A stretch of 64,000 nucleotides of DNA from Elmis aenea (GCA_947652605.1 OX393577.1:47343494-47407493); one strand, 5' to 3'; shown: positions 1 through 12,327, numbered from the stretch's first letter. Notes: generated from the sequence alone by a model not told the origin. Program-made: numbers and translations.

Positions 1-445
1 ACAGATATAAGAAATGTAGATTACTATCACACCTGTATTAGCGTAAAATATGATAAGAATTATTTATGGAAATTACACCGTGTTATTTAGGAACTCTAAT
101 TTAAAAAAATACAAATCGCTTTTTATCATCGTTTTTAGTTTTGGTGAATTTTTTAAACAAAAGGTTTGTGGAAATTTTAATTTTAAAGTTTATGGGTTTA
201 ATTACTAACCACTTATCTATTAGGTATAGTGTTTTCAAAAATTTCAATTTCCATACAGTTTCATTGTTTCGCGTTTTGGTGTTAGTAGACATTTTAAAAT
301 AAAAATATGTTATCTTGTCCTTTTACATATATGACGTGTAACATAATGCTTAAAAGAAATACTTTAAGTTACAGCAAATGTTGATTGAACGAGAAAGACT
401 GCATTTAATACTATATTGTACATCAGAATACGTAACTAAACAAAC
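1..445. other. AT-rich DNA, nothing recognised
   Basis: I see no gene, repeat or element end in this stretch. Short open frames are present but have low-complexity composition and resemble no known family. Confidence 0.5.
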
Positions 446-695
446 CAGCGGCGTAGGCAGGATGCTTCCATGGGGAGAAGGGATTAATAAACGCAAAAAG
501 AGCCGAGAACCTATTTTTTTTAGCAGCAGGATTTTTGATGATTTCATTATGGGGGAGGGGTTAATAAACGGCAAAAAAAGACGAAGACCTTTTTATAGCA
601 CAAAATTTACAGTTCTCCAGCTCTATAACGACTTATTGCGAACCTATGGGGGGGGAGGGTTCTGACCCCCCTAACCCCCCCTGCCTACGCTAATG
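446..695. mobile_element. hAT-like MITE (GGCGTAGGCAGG ends)
   Basis: A 250-bp non-autonomous element. It begins CAGCGGCGTAGGCAGG and ends CCTGCCTACGCTAATG, imperfect inverted termini of the CAGTGGCGTA type. It is flanked by near-identical 8-bp direct repeats, AAACAAAC at 438-445 and GAACAAAC at 696-703, the target-site duplication length of hAT transposons. Inside are two diverged copies of a G-rich unit containing GGGRTTAATAAACG, at about 480 and 555. A run of G at 649-658 faces a run of C at 665-680, which could fold. No transposase is encoded. The element at 4267 has a similar end. Confidence 0.7.
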
Positions 696-703
696 GAACA
701 AAC

Positions 704-1334
704 TAAAACAGTAGTTGCCATAAAAAATATATATACTGTTTATATGAATTAACTGAGATTAGTGTATTTTGACAAGTTTTTACTCATGGCTAACTTCATT
801 CATATTTCGGTCTGTTAATGAGTAGCAAAGCGGGCTATGAATGAAGTGAACCATGTTTGTACTCATTAATGTATTAATAACTTTATTGATAATACTTGCA
901 ATTTCGTGTAACAAACGGAACAGTACAGATATACATCCTCTCCTTTTAATATGACGATTGGACTATAGTCAACTAATATACATTGGTTATGGCAACGCGA
1001 AAAGTGCGTGTAATGGTTACGTCATTTTTGGGCGTTTTAAAATATGACATTTGACTTTAATGATTTAGGATCTAAAAAAACTACAGTAAACATATAAAAT
1101 TCTGCTATAAGGTTTGTAGTAATTTGCCACAGATTGTTAAATATTGGTGTGTGCCTGCGTGATTTGCAAAAATCACGTAGCATGCAGGTTTTGTTAACAA
1201 TCCTAGTTTAATTTGGTTTTCTATGATTGCTGCCAACTGTCTAGTATACCTTAGAAAGAGTGAGAAATATATTTTCATCTCACTTCGTCGGCTTCAGTCA
1301 CCACTTTTTGTTTAGATAGGGAACGCGCAATATA
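704..1334. other. AT-rich DNA, nothing recognised
   Basis: No coding sequence or clear element boundary. A small imperfect palindrome lies around 1155-1185 (TGCGTGATTTGC / AAATCACG). Confidence 0.45.
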
Positions 1335-1957
1335 CGGGTGTGTATAAATTGGCGGAAGCGCTACACGTGACGATGTTCTTCGTGAAATTCTAAGTCGAAA
1401 ATCTTAATACAAAAATGTTGTAACATGCTTCCTATGGCCTCAGGAACCATTTAAAGAAAAAAAAATTGGCAACATTGCATACATTGATTTGCGTTTGAAC
1501 ATTTTTTTATGAGCAATTTTTACTTAGGTATTTACAATTTTTGTTCGAACTGAAAGCCTTCAGTGCGTAAACATAGCTCCAAACTTTTGGGTATCGTAAA
1601 ACACAAACTAGAAATAATTACGAGAAAAACAGGGATGACAACTAATGACAATGTTGCCATATGTATTATTTTCATTCAAATTAGTGATTTACATACTTTC
1701 AACACCAATTTTTGAAAGCAAGAACACAATATCTAGGAAAAAATACTATTCGAAATTTGTTTTTATTCCAAATTGCAGCTTTATCATTTGCAAGTATTAC
1801 ATAATAACGCTTATTATAGGACTAAATGTCAAAACTTTGAGGACCTCTTGCAGACACAGCAAGCGTGGTACAACATTTTTGTATTAAGATTTTCGACTTG
1901 GAATTTTACGAAGAACATCGCCACGTGTAGCGCTTCCGCCAATTTTTACACACCCTG
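1335..1957. mobile_element. CAGGGTG-type foldback element, about 620 bp
   Basis: The right end reads TTTTTACACACCCTG at 1943-1957 followed by TA. The left end is the decayed counterpart CGGGTGTGTATAAATTGG preceded by TA. Inverted arms of roughly 100 bp share GGCGGAAGCGCTACACGTG, a GATGTTCTTCG block and a run encoding AAGTCGAAAATCTTAATACAAAAATG-like sequence on both sides. The middle is unique AT-rich DNA with no convincing protein. TA flanks and termini place it with the other CAGGGTG elements of the window. Confidence 0.7.
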
Positions 1958-1959
1958 TA

Positions 1960-2280
1960 TAGTTTGTACTATTTTGGTGCTGACATCTATGAGTTTTTTT
2001 TGATAAAATAATTTGACAAACTAAGTGGAAAACAAAATAACAAGCATTTATTATGACAGTTACAGCTATATTAAATATTAGGAATACATATTTAGTTGTT
2101 ATATTGTGACAATAGATAAATGGACATAGATAAAAATTCGATATTCATCTGTTTTGAAAATATGAAAAAGAGCAGAGGTATAAAAAATGTGAATGGTCAA
2201 TTGCGTGTTTGTCTCAAGAGTAATGAGATGAATTTAATTCGAATTGAATTAATAAAATAATCGTTATTATAAAATAAAGT
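1960..2280. other. AT-rich DNA, nothing recognised
   Basis: No gene or repeat boundary seen. Confidence 0.45.
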
Positions 2281-2309
2281 ATGTAATACATACACTTTTT
2301 TTGGACATG

Positions 2310-2530
2310 AGCATGAGTGAAAGGCAAGAGGTGGTCACATCAGCAACTCTATATTCTGTGGTATATCTGTGATACGTCGGCCTTCTCGTGTGTTATAAGT
2401 CTTTTCTTAGTTCCAATCTAGTTTGCTGGACGTGTCTCTATTTATTTCGAGCCACTCTATTGACCGGCTATTCTTTTCTTTTCCCATCACCTCCAAATTT
2501 TTCTGTGGTGGCCGTTAAACTAAGTAGTTT
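2310..2530 (-). pseudogene. Possible 3' relic of a non-LTR retrotransposon
   Basis: This stretch is less AT-rich than its neighbours. Read on the minus strand it gives broken frames with SRSIEWLEI and TSSKL followed by NTREGRRIT, which loosely recalls the C-terminal tail of insect LINE polymerases (a basic Gly-Arg stretch, a Trp, then a conserved Arg-Trp-Arg). At least two stops interrupt the frame. No catalytic motif is present, so this is a weak resemblance only. Confidence 0.2.
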
Positions 2531-2559
2531 CCAGTAAGGGTCATTTACCGCTAATAAAT

Positions 2560-3480
2560 AAGATTATATACCTTTAGCAGACTTCGCCCACCGCAAGCGA
2601 ACTGTAAAACATTTGATTTTGAAGGTATTGAATTAAAAGAGGAGTCAACTGTAAACTTTTTGATGCAATATTATTTGATAAATTTTATTGCGTTTAAACT
2701 GAGGCGTCAAAATTTACGAGAATAAATTATTTTAGATCACTTGACACAAATTATCGACGGTTGACAAAGCACAAATTTTAATCTTTTTGTACCTACATTT
2801 TCTAACTAATATGGCACAGTTACATAAATTAAATTCTTCTGTTTTAAATGCATAAAGCTACATACATTTTAATTTATATGCCCGTTGCACTGTCAGCTGC
2901 AATCTACTGTTGGAAAATTAAAGTTTTTGTCTAGATTGCATCATTATTGTGTTTGAAAAAAAAAACTGCACTAACAAACGAAAAGTTCTTTGATTAAAAA
3001 TTAATCCCATTAATTTGGGTTACATTCACAAACCTCAAAGGGTTTTAATACTGTTCCATTTCCATAAATTGTTTTAACGTCTCGCTAGTTTACGCGTTAG
3101 TTGGCAAAAACTGTACAAAATCTGCGTTTTATCAATGTCCAACTTAAATCCGTATAAATTCAGCCATTTCGTTTTTTTTGGGCTGTTTATTTAAAATATG
3201 TATATTTATGGATTAAACTGTAACATTTACTGTATTTTACTGTATTTACTGTATTTTACTGAAAAAGTCCTGTAACTTCTTTGTTTTAAGAAAATGTGGT
3301 TTGCACTTTGTTAACAAACATCTGTAGAGCTCTTTTTAAATGCGTAATTGATTTTTTAAGAATCTTAACCAAATATTCGAATTGAAAAGGCAGTTTTAAT
3401 TGTAAGTATTAGGGGTACTCATGAATAATCAATTATTTTTAAAGAGATATTTCTACGTTGGTTCTACTTTCTCATATTTG
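2560..3480. other. AT-rich DNA with one short tandem repeat
   Basis: Nothing coding seen. A 19-bp unit, TTTACTGTATTTTACTGTA, is repeated nearly twice at 3226-3261. Confidence 0.5.
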
Positions 3481-3489
3481 ACATTTTTG

Positions 3490-4250
3490 CTTGTCCCGGT
3501 ATCCCGGAAGAAGTCGGTCTTCTTTCGGGGAAATCCCGGAATCCCGGCATATTATAAATTATGTCGATATTTTGAAATAAATAACCCAAATATGGAACAG
3601 CGGTTTATTATTTAAAAACAATTCCACGTCATATATGTAATACATTTTGCTCCATGATTACTATAAATAATAAAATAATATTGGTGAGAGAAACATACAT
3701 TATAAAAATATAACTTTTCTATTGCAATGTCATATTTATGAACACCATAAATATAAGTTTTACAATGGATTTTTGTAATTTCATTTCAGAAAACAAAGGT
3801 TTGCTTCGGTCACTTAGCCTTTTTCTTAATTTATTAACAAAAACTCCTCTCAGTCTCTCTGATGTGACTGAAATTGTCTTGAGAGCATCTAGCTGCAAAG
3901 AGATATCTTTTTATCAATAAAATATCTTTTATGTTATTTTGCTTCGCATTACCAGTGTACACAAAAATAAAGCTGTAAACGTATCAGCTTTGTCATGGAG
4001 ACCCGGTTTGCGCATGCTACTGGTGTACATTCTAAAGCAGAAAAACTATGTTTAAATAAGAATAACGTTATTCCATAATTTAATGTTAGTTAAGATATTT
4101 GTAATAAATCCTGATGTTATGATAATATTACAAAGATCCTAACACAAAATAAACGAAAATAACAGTTTTTAAATATCCCGGGATTTGCCGGGAGAATAAG
4201 TATTACCCGGGAAACATAAAATAGCTTAAAATGGACCGGGATTCCGGAAA
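3490..4250. mobile_element. Possible hAT-like element with CCCGGG motif clusters
   Basis: Two clusters of CCCGG/CCGGG-type motifs lie in opposite orientation about 650 bp apart: CCCGGTATCCCGG through AATCCCGG at 3495-3548, and TCCCGGGATTTGCCGGGA through GGACCGGGATTCCGG at 4175-4248. Between them is ordinary AT-rich DNA. Clusters of a short palindromic word near both ends are also seen in the three hAT elements with target duplications elsewhere in this window. I could not find matching outermost ends or an 8-bp duplication here, so the boundaries and class are tentative. Confidence 0.4.
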
Positions 4251-4266
4251 AGAAACCATATTCGAC

Positions 4267-4652
4267 GAGTGGCGTACGCAGAAAAATATTTCAGGGGGGA
4301 TATTCTTTTAATTTGCAAAAATAATACTGACCAATTTCAAACGGGTCATGGTAATGGTAAAATTAGAAAATGATCCATGGGGCTAGACACAAAAAGTGAG
4401 TTGTAAAAAAGAGTTGCGGGGGGTCCAGATAACAGCGCCATAGGCAAAATTAAAAAAAATAATAATAATGTGAAAGTACCCAAAAATAGCATTTATAAGA
4501 AGTGAAATATACAAACATGTAGGTAATATATTTTATATGTATGAAAAAGCAGTCTGTCGCGCAATTTTGAAATGCGGCAATTACAATTTTATTCCTTTTC
4601 AAATTTTCGGGCGTGATTTATCCCCCTAATCCCTTTCTTGTGTACGCCACTG
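4267..4652. mobile_element. hAT-like MITE (AGTGGCGTA ends)
   Basis: A 386-bp element starting GAGTGGCGTACGCAG and ending GTGTACGCCACTG, with imperfect inverted termini that continue into a G-run near the left end and a C-run near the right. It is flanked by 8-bp direct repeats TATTCGAC (4259-4266) and TATTCGAT (4653-4660), one mismatch. Termini resemble those of the element at 446, so the two probably belong to related hAT subfamilies. No coding sequence. Confidence 0.75.
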
Positions 4653-4660
4653 TATTCGAT

Positions 4661-5580
4661 TGTGTAAGTGTAACACATTTGTTTATCTGGTTTTGTAAGC
4701 AGATTGTGAATTCAAGAACTACAATTTATTTTCCCAGCAATGATGGATTCCTAAGAACACGTGCGCAACTTTATGCTGTTTCATTTCCGTTTGCTATTTA
4801 GTGCAACAGCGACAACAAAAATTTGCGATTTGTGGCGATGTGCCTAAAATGTAGACTCTAAAGTGTACAAGTTTTTGTTGCAGGTATTTTCGACTTTTTT
4901 GACAGTTGACAGTCGAATTTGATGACGCGTTTAAATCGCTGGTGGAATCTTATTCTAGATTAAGCATACACGAATTATCAGACAGACTGTGGCCCACCAT
5001 ACTAATTCCTAAATCAAAATGTTCTATTGTGTACTTTGCGGAACGATTCTGGCATCATTCATTTCGAGTTATTAAAACATGGGAAAACGGTTGTTGCGGA
5101 AATTTGTGGTAACCAACTACAAAGACTACATGCTAAATTGTTGAAAAAGAATGCATCTTTATTAAATAAAATTTACTCTTCAACACAATAATGCTAGACC
5201 ACATGCAACAACAATCACTTAAAACCTAAAATAGGCAGCTTTAATGGGGACACCTTGCTTTATCTGATAATAATTTTTTCAGGTCTTAGGAGCATTACCT
5301 GGCAATTATACATGTTTAATCTGTAGCTGATGTCCAATGTTTTGCCAAGTCTGATTTTTCTACCCAGTGACTATAGTTTTACATAAAAGAGATTAAAAAT
5401 TTACCATGGCTCTACGGTTGGTTCGGCAAAATCTTTAATCCGGTAAGACTTAGAAACCAAGAGTGCTGGAAAATCGGTGATAAATCGTAAAATGCTTATA
5501 TAATCTTCTTATGCCAAATATTGTTGTAACCGAAAATGTTTTATTGTTTTGGCTTTAAATGCAATGATGTCACAGTGCAG
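4661..5580. other. AT-rich DNA, nothing recognised
   Basis: A 68-residue open frame at 4906-5112 shows no family resemblance and starts inside plain sequence. I see no element end. Confidence 0.45.
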
Positions 5581-6167
5581 TGGTAAAATCCGTTTTTATC
5601 AAATGCCTAGTCGTTTGATTAAATGCTGAAATGTCAAGTGGATACGAACTTTGACTATTTGCCTGAATGTTTTGTCATTTAGTGAAGCTTTTAGTACGAA
5701 GACTGATAATATGACTAAATTCGTTGAAGCATTTAGTAAGTTGCTCAGGTAAATAGATGTTACGATTCGCATTATCCTTCGGTTGGTAATTTATCGTTTT
5801 AGCGTCCCTTATTAGACCAAGTCTTAGGCATTGACACGCACTTTTATTGCAACGATATCCAATACGTTTTTCACAGCGTTATAAAAAATACTGTAACTTA
5901 CCTATAAAGCTCATCCTAAGTTACTGAATCAAACGGAGTCTCAATAGAGATATCTAAAATATGATTTTAAGGTTCGTTAAAATGATAAATCACGACTGTT
6001 TTCTTAAAATATCTATTTTACCAAATGCCTGGTCGTACTCACGCATTTAATTAAATCACTTAAATATTCAGGCAGATAGACAAATGCATTTAAGTTCGAA
6101 TCAATTTGACAGCATTTTCTCATTTAGTCAAACGAATAGGCATTTGATAAAACATCGAATTTTACCA
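5581..6167. mobile_element. Unclassified element with long TIRs and AAATGC motifs
   Basis: Terminal inverted repeats of about 50 bp: the left begins TGGTAAAATCCGTTTTTATC and the right, reversed, begins TGGTAAAATTCGATGTTTTA. Both continue as ATCAAATGCCTAxTCGTTTG followed by AxTAAATG. The word AAATGC or its complement GCATTT recurs in both subterminal zones (for example TAAATGCTG, GAAGCATTTAG, ACGCATTTAA, AATGCATTT). No target-site duplication of 2, 3, 4, 8 or 9 bp could be confirmed, so the superfamily is open. No protein is encoded. Confidence 0.65.
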
Positions 6168-6975
6168 TTTGACTACGACATATATGATTGTCAAGGTTAT
6201 TGCACTTTACTCTAGATGTGTGAGCCCTGAGGCAGCCTCTCACTCGCTTACTACTAGAGCCGGACCTGAATAACAATTTCTGTTTTCGTTTTCTTTGATC
6301 TCTCTGCTGATTGTGAGATCTTGGTAGCTTGTTTTATGTTCTAGAATCCCTTTGCTTTGTAGAGATTTTTGTGCTATAGTAGGTAACAATATATTTATTT
6401 TTCAACTGAAACACGTTGAGAATGCATCAGTGAATAGGTATACTTTGATGCAACGCGGTATCTCGGACTTAAAAAACAATGGTTGTGTGTCCTGTTTGCA
6501 GTGTTTTCACTCAACTATAACAATATTTAATTATTGACAATTTTTGCATTACTTTTATTGAAAACTGGCTTAGTAAGTAATTAATACACTTTTGTGTTTA
6601 ATTTTCCTAGTAAATTTGAGTGCAGTTGGTTTTTTATCATTGTTATTTATTATTCGTTTTTGTTAAATTGTTTCAAAATTACCTCGATGTGAAGTGTTTA
6701 GTTGATATGTAACTTGCTTTATTGTTAAGTATACTGTGCTTCTGTATAAACTGCATTCATATTGAAGTGTCAAGATTTTGTGACGCCATTTTGCATACTG
6801 CATGATGTTAGCTAGATTAGTAACATCCTTGAAAATCAATGGTAACATACAGCATGGAGATCTCGCTTATCTTAAAATTGGGGCAAATATATTCAAATAT
6901 AAATTCAAATATAAAATGAAAATTACAGGACACTTTTAGTTCAAATTATTCAGAAATATCTAGAATAGTTATTTA
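6168..6975. other. AT-rich DNA with a short subterminal-box relic
   Basis: Mostly featureless. At about 6850-6880, ACAGCATGGAGATCTCGC followed by TTATCTTAAAATTGGGGCAA matches the box found inside the ends of the CAGGGTG elements, with the outermost bases lost. It is probably a deleted copy. Confidence 0.4.
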
Positions 6976-6977
6976 TG

Positions 6978-7650
6978 TATCAAGGCCAAAACGTGCAACT
7001 TTTTCGGCCGCGTCTGGTTATTTAAATTATGTCAGCCAGCAAACAGGCAAGGACGAAAAAGTACGTTTTGGCCGAGGTGCATATAACATTTTTTGTGCGA
7101 TCGAATTATAAACAATTTAAATTTTTAGTATTTTTCAAAAATATAGGTTAGAAACTACGTGACATTCTGTCACTGATGACGGCGTATGCTGTTAGCGGTG
7201 GAAACGTACTTGCATAATTCTGTACATAATTTAAATAACCCTTTTTTGTGCGATTGTAATGTTTTATTCATAAATTTAAACATTGATTAATTATTAATCA
7301 CATAACGTAGAACATACCTAAATCAACACAAATTTTTTATTCAGTATTCAGTAACAGTATCAACACGAAAATTTTAGGTTACAAACTACCTGACAGTTAA
7401 CAACCTAAAGACCTCTACGTCACTACCCTTAGCGGGGAAGCCATAACCTCAGAGAACTTTTACTCAGACACGCACATGCGCTTTCCGTTCTGCTTAACGC
7501 AAATGATCTTTTTCGTACGCTGTAGCGGCCGAAAAAGTCTTTTTCGGCCATTGCTTAGGATAGGGCCGGAAATGCAATACTTTATGGTTGCTAACGCGTC
7601 CGCCAAACGTCTAGTACGACCGCACAAAAAATGAAATTTTTGATACGTGA
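6978..7650. repeat. Inverted GGCCGAAAAA motif region, possible element
   Basis: Motifs of the form TTTTTCGGCC or its complement cluster at about 6998-7065 and again at 7530-7560, where two face each other (GGCCGAAAAAGTCTTTTTCGGCC, spaced by four bases). TTTTTTGTGCGAT occurs at about 7090 and 7244, and an inverted relative, CGACCGCACAAAAAATG, at about 7617. TATCAAGGCC near 6978 and TTTGATACGTGA near 7648 could be decayed inverted ends. This looks like a DNA element of unknown class. Confidence 0.4.
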
Positions 7651-7659
7651 TACTCTAGG

Positions 7660-9150
7660 TCTAGCCATTTCGAAGACTCAGTTAGTTACTTCATTAAGTG
7701 CTTCTAAGGAGTAGTTTTTGCTTTTATAAGCTTAAATAAAATAACTTTGCCTTTTTTTTTCGTTTTGCAAAATTAAAATATGAATAATGTTATTATCTTA
7801 AGTTCAATAAGTAAATTGAAAAGAAAACATAAATCTTACTCGTATATTAAAAAGAGTTGAATTGATAGAACTACTAAAATATATTTGATGTATTATTTAT
7901 AGTTAACACTGTGTATTCCACGTCCTTACTATTTTAATCTTACTAAAATTAATAGTTTTAGATTAAGTATATTTAATAAGAAAGCCTTTGGATACAATAA
8001 AATGTGTATCTTCTAAGTCCTTTTCAACACAATTGCTACCTTATTATATCGTGTTAAATATATAGTTTAGAATTATTTTGTCAGCACTATGTCACATTTT
8101 AAAAACCCGTAGACAAGTACATATTTAATGATGATATAATTAATTAAGTAAACTTCTTTGAGACAGTATAATTAATGAAATAAATGTAATTGAATAAACT
8201 AACATCCGTAAAATGTTCTCATTGTATAAACTATTACAATTTTTCTGTTTTGCTGTTTTTTGTTACTTTTTGTGCTATGCCACATCTTAATTACGTTTAT
8301 ATAAATAAAATGGTTTTTATTGTTTTCTGTTTTTTTCCATCTTATTAGTCATTATAGATTATAGCTTAAAGATCGTGTTTATTTTTGAGATAAAAACGTT
8401 GTACTGATCACTGCTGTGAATATTAAAGTTAATATTTAAGCGCAACAAGTGTAAAATTTCTAAATTAATATTTCTATTGAACGCATTAGTGTAGTGTAGT
8501 GCGAAAATTACGTTTTAATAAACAATAAGCAGGCACATGCTGCTATAAATTCATAAGGTTTTAAAATATTGCAAATCAGGACAGCTTTGATGTATTGTGC
8601 TGCAAAATAATAGTTTCCAGGAGGTATTAAACTTGAACTAAATTTGTTTCACGTTATTTTAATTTCCATTCAAAATTTTGCGTCACATTGCCGACCACCT
8701 GATGCTTTAAATAAAGCAATTGAAACTTAAACAAAGAAAGTTCCTAACTTTACAAACATTTGACCCCTAAAATTATCTCGTATTAGTAAATAGTTTATTT
8801 ACTCTGAATTAATCTTATTGGCACCACTGTTTGCTTGGGTGCCTTTACCCGTTACCGTGTGGCGTTATTAATTTTTCCTCGCGAAATTGTGCACCTAATA
8901 CCGTGTCATACAAATTTGTATTGGGTATAACACTTAATTTGGTCCAATGTGGGGATCAAATCTCGCTTAATATGAGAGACAGATTCTGTTAAATTACTAA
9001 GAAGTTGCTTAGAAATTTCAAAAGTTTGAAAATGCATAGTTGATTTAATAAAAGCAAAAAAAATTATTCGAATATATTTTTTAGTTTGAAAATTTAAAAA
9101 AACTTAATTTGTCTCTTGTTATAATTTTATATGTTAAATAAGCCCATGAT
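7660..9150. other. AT-rich DNA, nothing coding
   Basis: No gene seen. At about 8952-8985 GTGGGGATCAAATCTCGC followed by TTAATATGAG resembles the subterminal box of the CAGGGTG elements with a 3-base insertion; this may be coincidence. Confidence 0.4.
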
Positions 9151-9156
9151 ACCAGT

Positions 9157-9616
9157 GTTTTTATGAGACACTTAATTACAACTTTTGATTTTTAATAGAC
9201 GCCGTATTAGATACCTATTTATCTACGTCAATAGATGGCATTTGTTTTTTTGTTTTTTGAAGATGTGTTACTTGGACTTCATAAAAGTGAATAATGTACC
9301 CACTTCAACAAAAATATAGCTAGTACAAGTAATTAATCTACTTTAAATGATTAAAATGTAAGTCTTAAGTGTTAACGGATCAGTGGCTTTTGTTTTGTTA
9401 AAAAAAAACTGTATCGTTTATGGCCAACTCGTTGAAAAATTATTTTTTTCTGGAGTTGGATAATTTATTGATTTTGTTTACTGCAAGCGATATATGACTA
9501 ATAAGAAAAAAAAAACAAACAAATGTAACCTGCTTTATCTAAGTAGCTAATATGACGTCTATGACAAAATGAAAACTTTACCGTTATATTTTCATATGCA
9601 GGTGTGTCGTGAAAAA
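9157..9616. mobile_element. Family G repeat, copy 1
   Basis: The left end reads TTTTTATGAGACACTTAATTACAAC, then about 20 bp on GACGCCGTATTAGATA. The right end, GTGTGTCGTGAAAAA, is a weak inverted match to the left. The same ordered blocks (ACACTTARTTACAA, then ACxCCGTATTAGATA) occur at 14447 and, less clearly, 24171. No protein. Confidence 0.45.
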
Positions 9617-9869
9617 CTGATAGTATTTTTATTGGCATGTTAAATTATCGCGATGCTCAAAAATTGAAATATATATTGTAAAATTAGAAAACAAGCAAGG
9701 GTTGAAATAAAACAAATGAAGTCGGTTATTGTTTTTTTTTTCATGGCGACCTTGATTTTTATCTTAAGATTTTGAATTTTTTTTTGCTTATTTCGCTTAT
9801 TTTTGAAAATAGACGTATAAAATATTCTATCATTGTAAAGAGAAAAAAAAATCTTTAAATCTAAGTCAT

Positions 9870-10218
9870 TACCTACTGCAACTGCCATTTAAAATAAAGT
9901 TGTTTTGTCAAATATCTCGCACGGTAATTTATAAATAAAAATCTGACTATCGCCATCTTATAGCAAACAAAATCGGCAAAACATTTTTCCTTTGGCGTTT
10001 TTGTGTATTCGCAACAATAGCTGAGATATTTAAGTTTAAAAATTTTGATCGATTTCGGTTTTTTCGTTATATCACGCAAGCCATGGAATTTTTAAACAAA
10101 ACAAGATCTTGTTTAAAATACACTCCTAAATAGCTAACTTTTGTCCTATTTAACCAACCTTGTAATTTCATTATTTACGAAGATAGCAATAGTGTCCCAT
10201 GGAAAAGTGAAACACCCT
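9870..10218. mobile_element. Family H element, right end only
   Basis: The right terminus is AAGTGAAACACCCTG followed by TATA. Upstream are TAACCAACCTTGTAATTTCA and GAAGATAGCAATAGTG, which reappear in diverged form before the CACCCTG end at 12327. I could not find a left end, so this is a truncated copy. No coding potential. Confidence 0.45.
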
Positions 10219-10325
10219 GTATAAAGTAGTAATACACTTCTAATAGTGTTTTTGTTAAAAAAATTAGTTTGGGGTCATAAACTTTCAAAAATTGGTTTTT
10301 ATGTCAAATTTAATAGGATATACAT

Positions 10326-12327
10326 ACAGGGTGTCCCCATTATCACCGCGAATATTTTAAGTGGTGATAGAGGACCTTTTTCTAAGAAAAAATTTCAAGT
10401 AAATTTTTTCCCTAATATCAAATGCTAAGCTGATATCAACACTTACTTGATTTTTTTACACTTCTGCATTTATAAGACTATGTAGCCGAAAATATCAATT
10501 TTATTGTAAAATACTTTAAAGCTTTTTAATAGAACATGAAATTATCTACAAAATTAGTTTTATTCTTTTTTTGTCTACAGGCAATGGTTTGAGAGTTATA
10601 AAGCAGTTTGTACAAAAAAATGTAAAAAATTAACAAAATTTAATTATTTCTTAGACTTTGCAACCGCTGTATCTTTAAAACGAAAGGTTGTACAAAAAAA
10701 CCGACGGCCCATTCCGGATAGCAAATTTTATGGGCTACAACTTTGGTCAAGTGAAGTTTTTTGAAAATCAAACCGTTTTTCCGGAAAAGCTGAAAATATG
10801 GAATAGAGTGCAAAAACAAAATTTCCTACAAATATTGTTTTGTATTTAAAAATGCTTTTAAAGAGAATGCGATTACGTAATTGAATGATGGAGGTCATTT
10901 TGAACACTTTTTGAAGTAATTTTGTGGTTACATGTTAATTTTATTGCGTCCAGATGGATTTGCATTGTTTTGCATTTTATCGTTTTCGAAAAACAAAAAC
11001 TCCGTTAATTATGATATTTTGTATTTAAAAATGCCATAGCATCGGCAACATTCATAAAATTATGTATCTCATAAGTTTCAAAGCTTTTTATGAAGTTTGA
11101 GATTCTTCAGAAAACCACCCCTTGTCATTTTTTTTAAGGAGCTAACGAACAAATTTAACAAAAAATTGTAAAATTGCATATAAATAAGTTATGTAAATTT
11201 TTAAAAACGCCGCATCTTTTTAACGAAACGTCGTAGAGCAAAACGGATGCCTATTGCGGATAAGGCATTTAACGGACTACAACTTCGGTAAATATGTTGT
11301 TTAATAAAACTAAATGTATCATAGAAATGTTTATAATAGTGAAAAAGGTGAAAAAAAAACCGATAAAATGCAAAACAATGCAAATCCATCTGGACGCAAT
11401 AAAATTAACATGTAACCACAAAATTACTTCAATAAGTGTTCAAAATGACCTCCATCAGTTTCAATCACGTAATCGCACTCTCTTTAAAAGCTGTTTTAAA
11501 TACAAAACAATATTTGTAGGAAATTTTGTTTTTGCACTCTATTCCATATTTTCAGCTTTTCCAGAAAAACGGTTTGATTTTCAAAAAATTTCACTTAACC
11601 AAAGTTGTAGCCCATAAAATTTGCTATCCGGAATGGGCCGTCGGTTTTTTTGTACAACCTTTCGTTTTAAAGATACAGCGGTTGCAAAGTCTAAGAAATA
11701 ATTAAATTTTGTTAATTTTTTACATTTTTTTGTACAAACTGCTTTATAACTCTCAAACCATTGCCTGTAGACAAAAAATGAATAAAGCTAATTTTGTAGA
11801 TAATTTCATGTTCTATTAACTTTTATTTATATCATAATTTCAATTGTTTTTCAGAGCATTCTCGATTTTATGAATTATTTACACAAATTTTCAAATTTCA
11901 ACAAGTTTTTTGAAAGAAAAAAGGTATGTTGGTTACCAATCTGAAAAGCAAATTTTTTTGTCTGTCTGATGGTGTAAAAATCCAATATGGCGGCCATAAG
12001 AAATAAAAAAGTTGACTATCGCAACTTGAAATCTAGAAGGCTTAGAAAATTTCTGTTGACGTCATCAAACCCAGGACGGTCAAAAACATAAAGTTACCAA
12101 GTTTAAATGAAATAGCGTCAATGGTAGGGAAGATAATATAATTTTTCTAAAATCACATTTTTCAGTTTTTTTGTAATAAATCAAAAACGAATCAAAATAT
12201 CCAGGATTTCTTTTCGGATTCTTAATCGCCATAAAAATGTGCAACTTTTCTATAATTTAACCGACTTTGTATCTCTTACCCTTTCCAAGATAGCAATGGT
12301 GAGCATCGAAAAAAGCACCACCCTGTA
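10326..12327. mobile_element. CAGGGTG-flanked composite with a large internal hairpin
   Basis: The left end CAGGGTGTCCCCATTATC follows TA at 10326 and the right end ACCACCCTG precedes TA at 12327. The two ends do not match beyond the first bases. The right ~480 bp matches family H at 9870-10218, so the unit may be two elements side by side rather than one. Inside lies the hairpin at 10527-11819, listed separately. No coding sequence is supported. Confidence 0.4.
10527..11819. repeat. 1.3-kb inverted repeat with arms of about 450 bp
   Basis: The left arm runs from TTAATAGAACATGAAATT at 10526 to about 10988; the right arm from about 11363 to 11819, ending AATTTCATGTTCTATTAA. The arms match over nearly their whole length with scattered differences. 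Landmarks present on both are GGCCCATTCCGGATAGC, GATGGATTTGCATTG and GTTTGAGAGTTATAAAGCAG. The ~370-bp loop contains, at 11209-11300, a diverged direct copy of the left-arm block at 10666-10750 (ACGAAA...GGATA...GGGCTACAACTT-like). Transcription through this would give a long double-stranded RNA. Confidence 0.85.
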
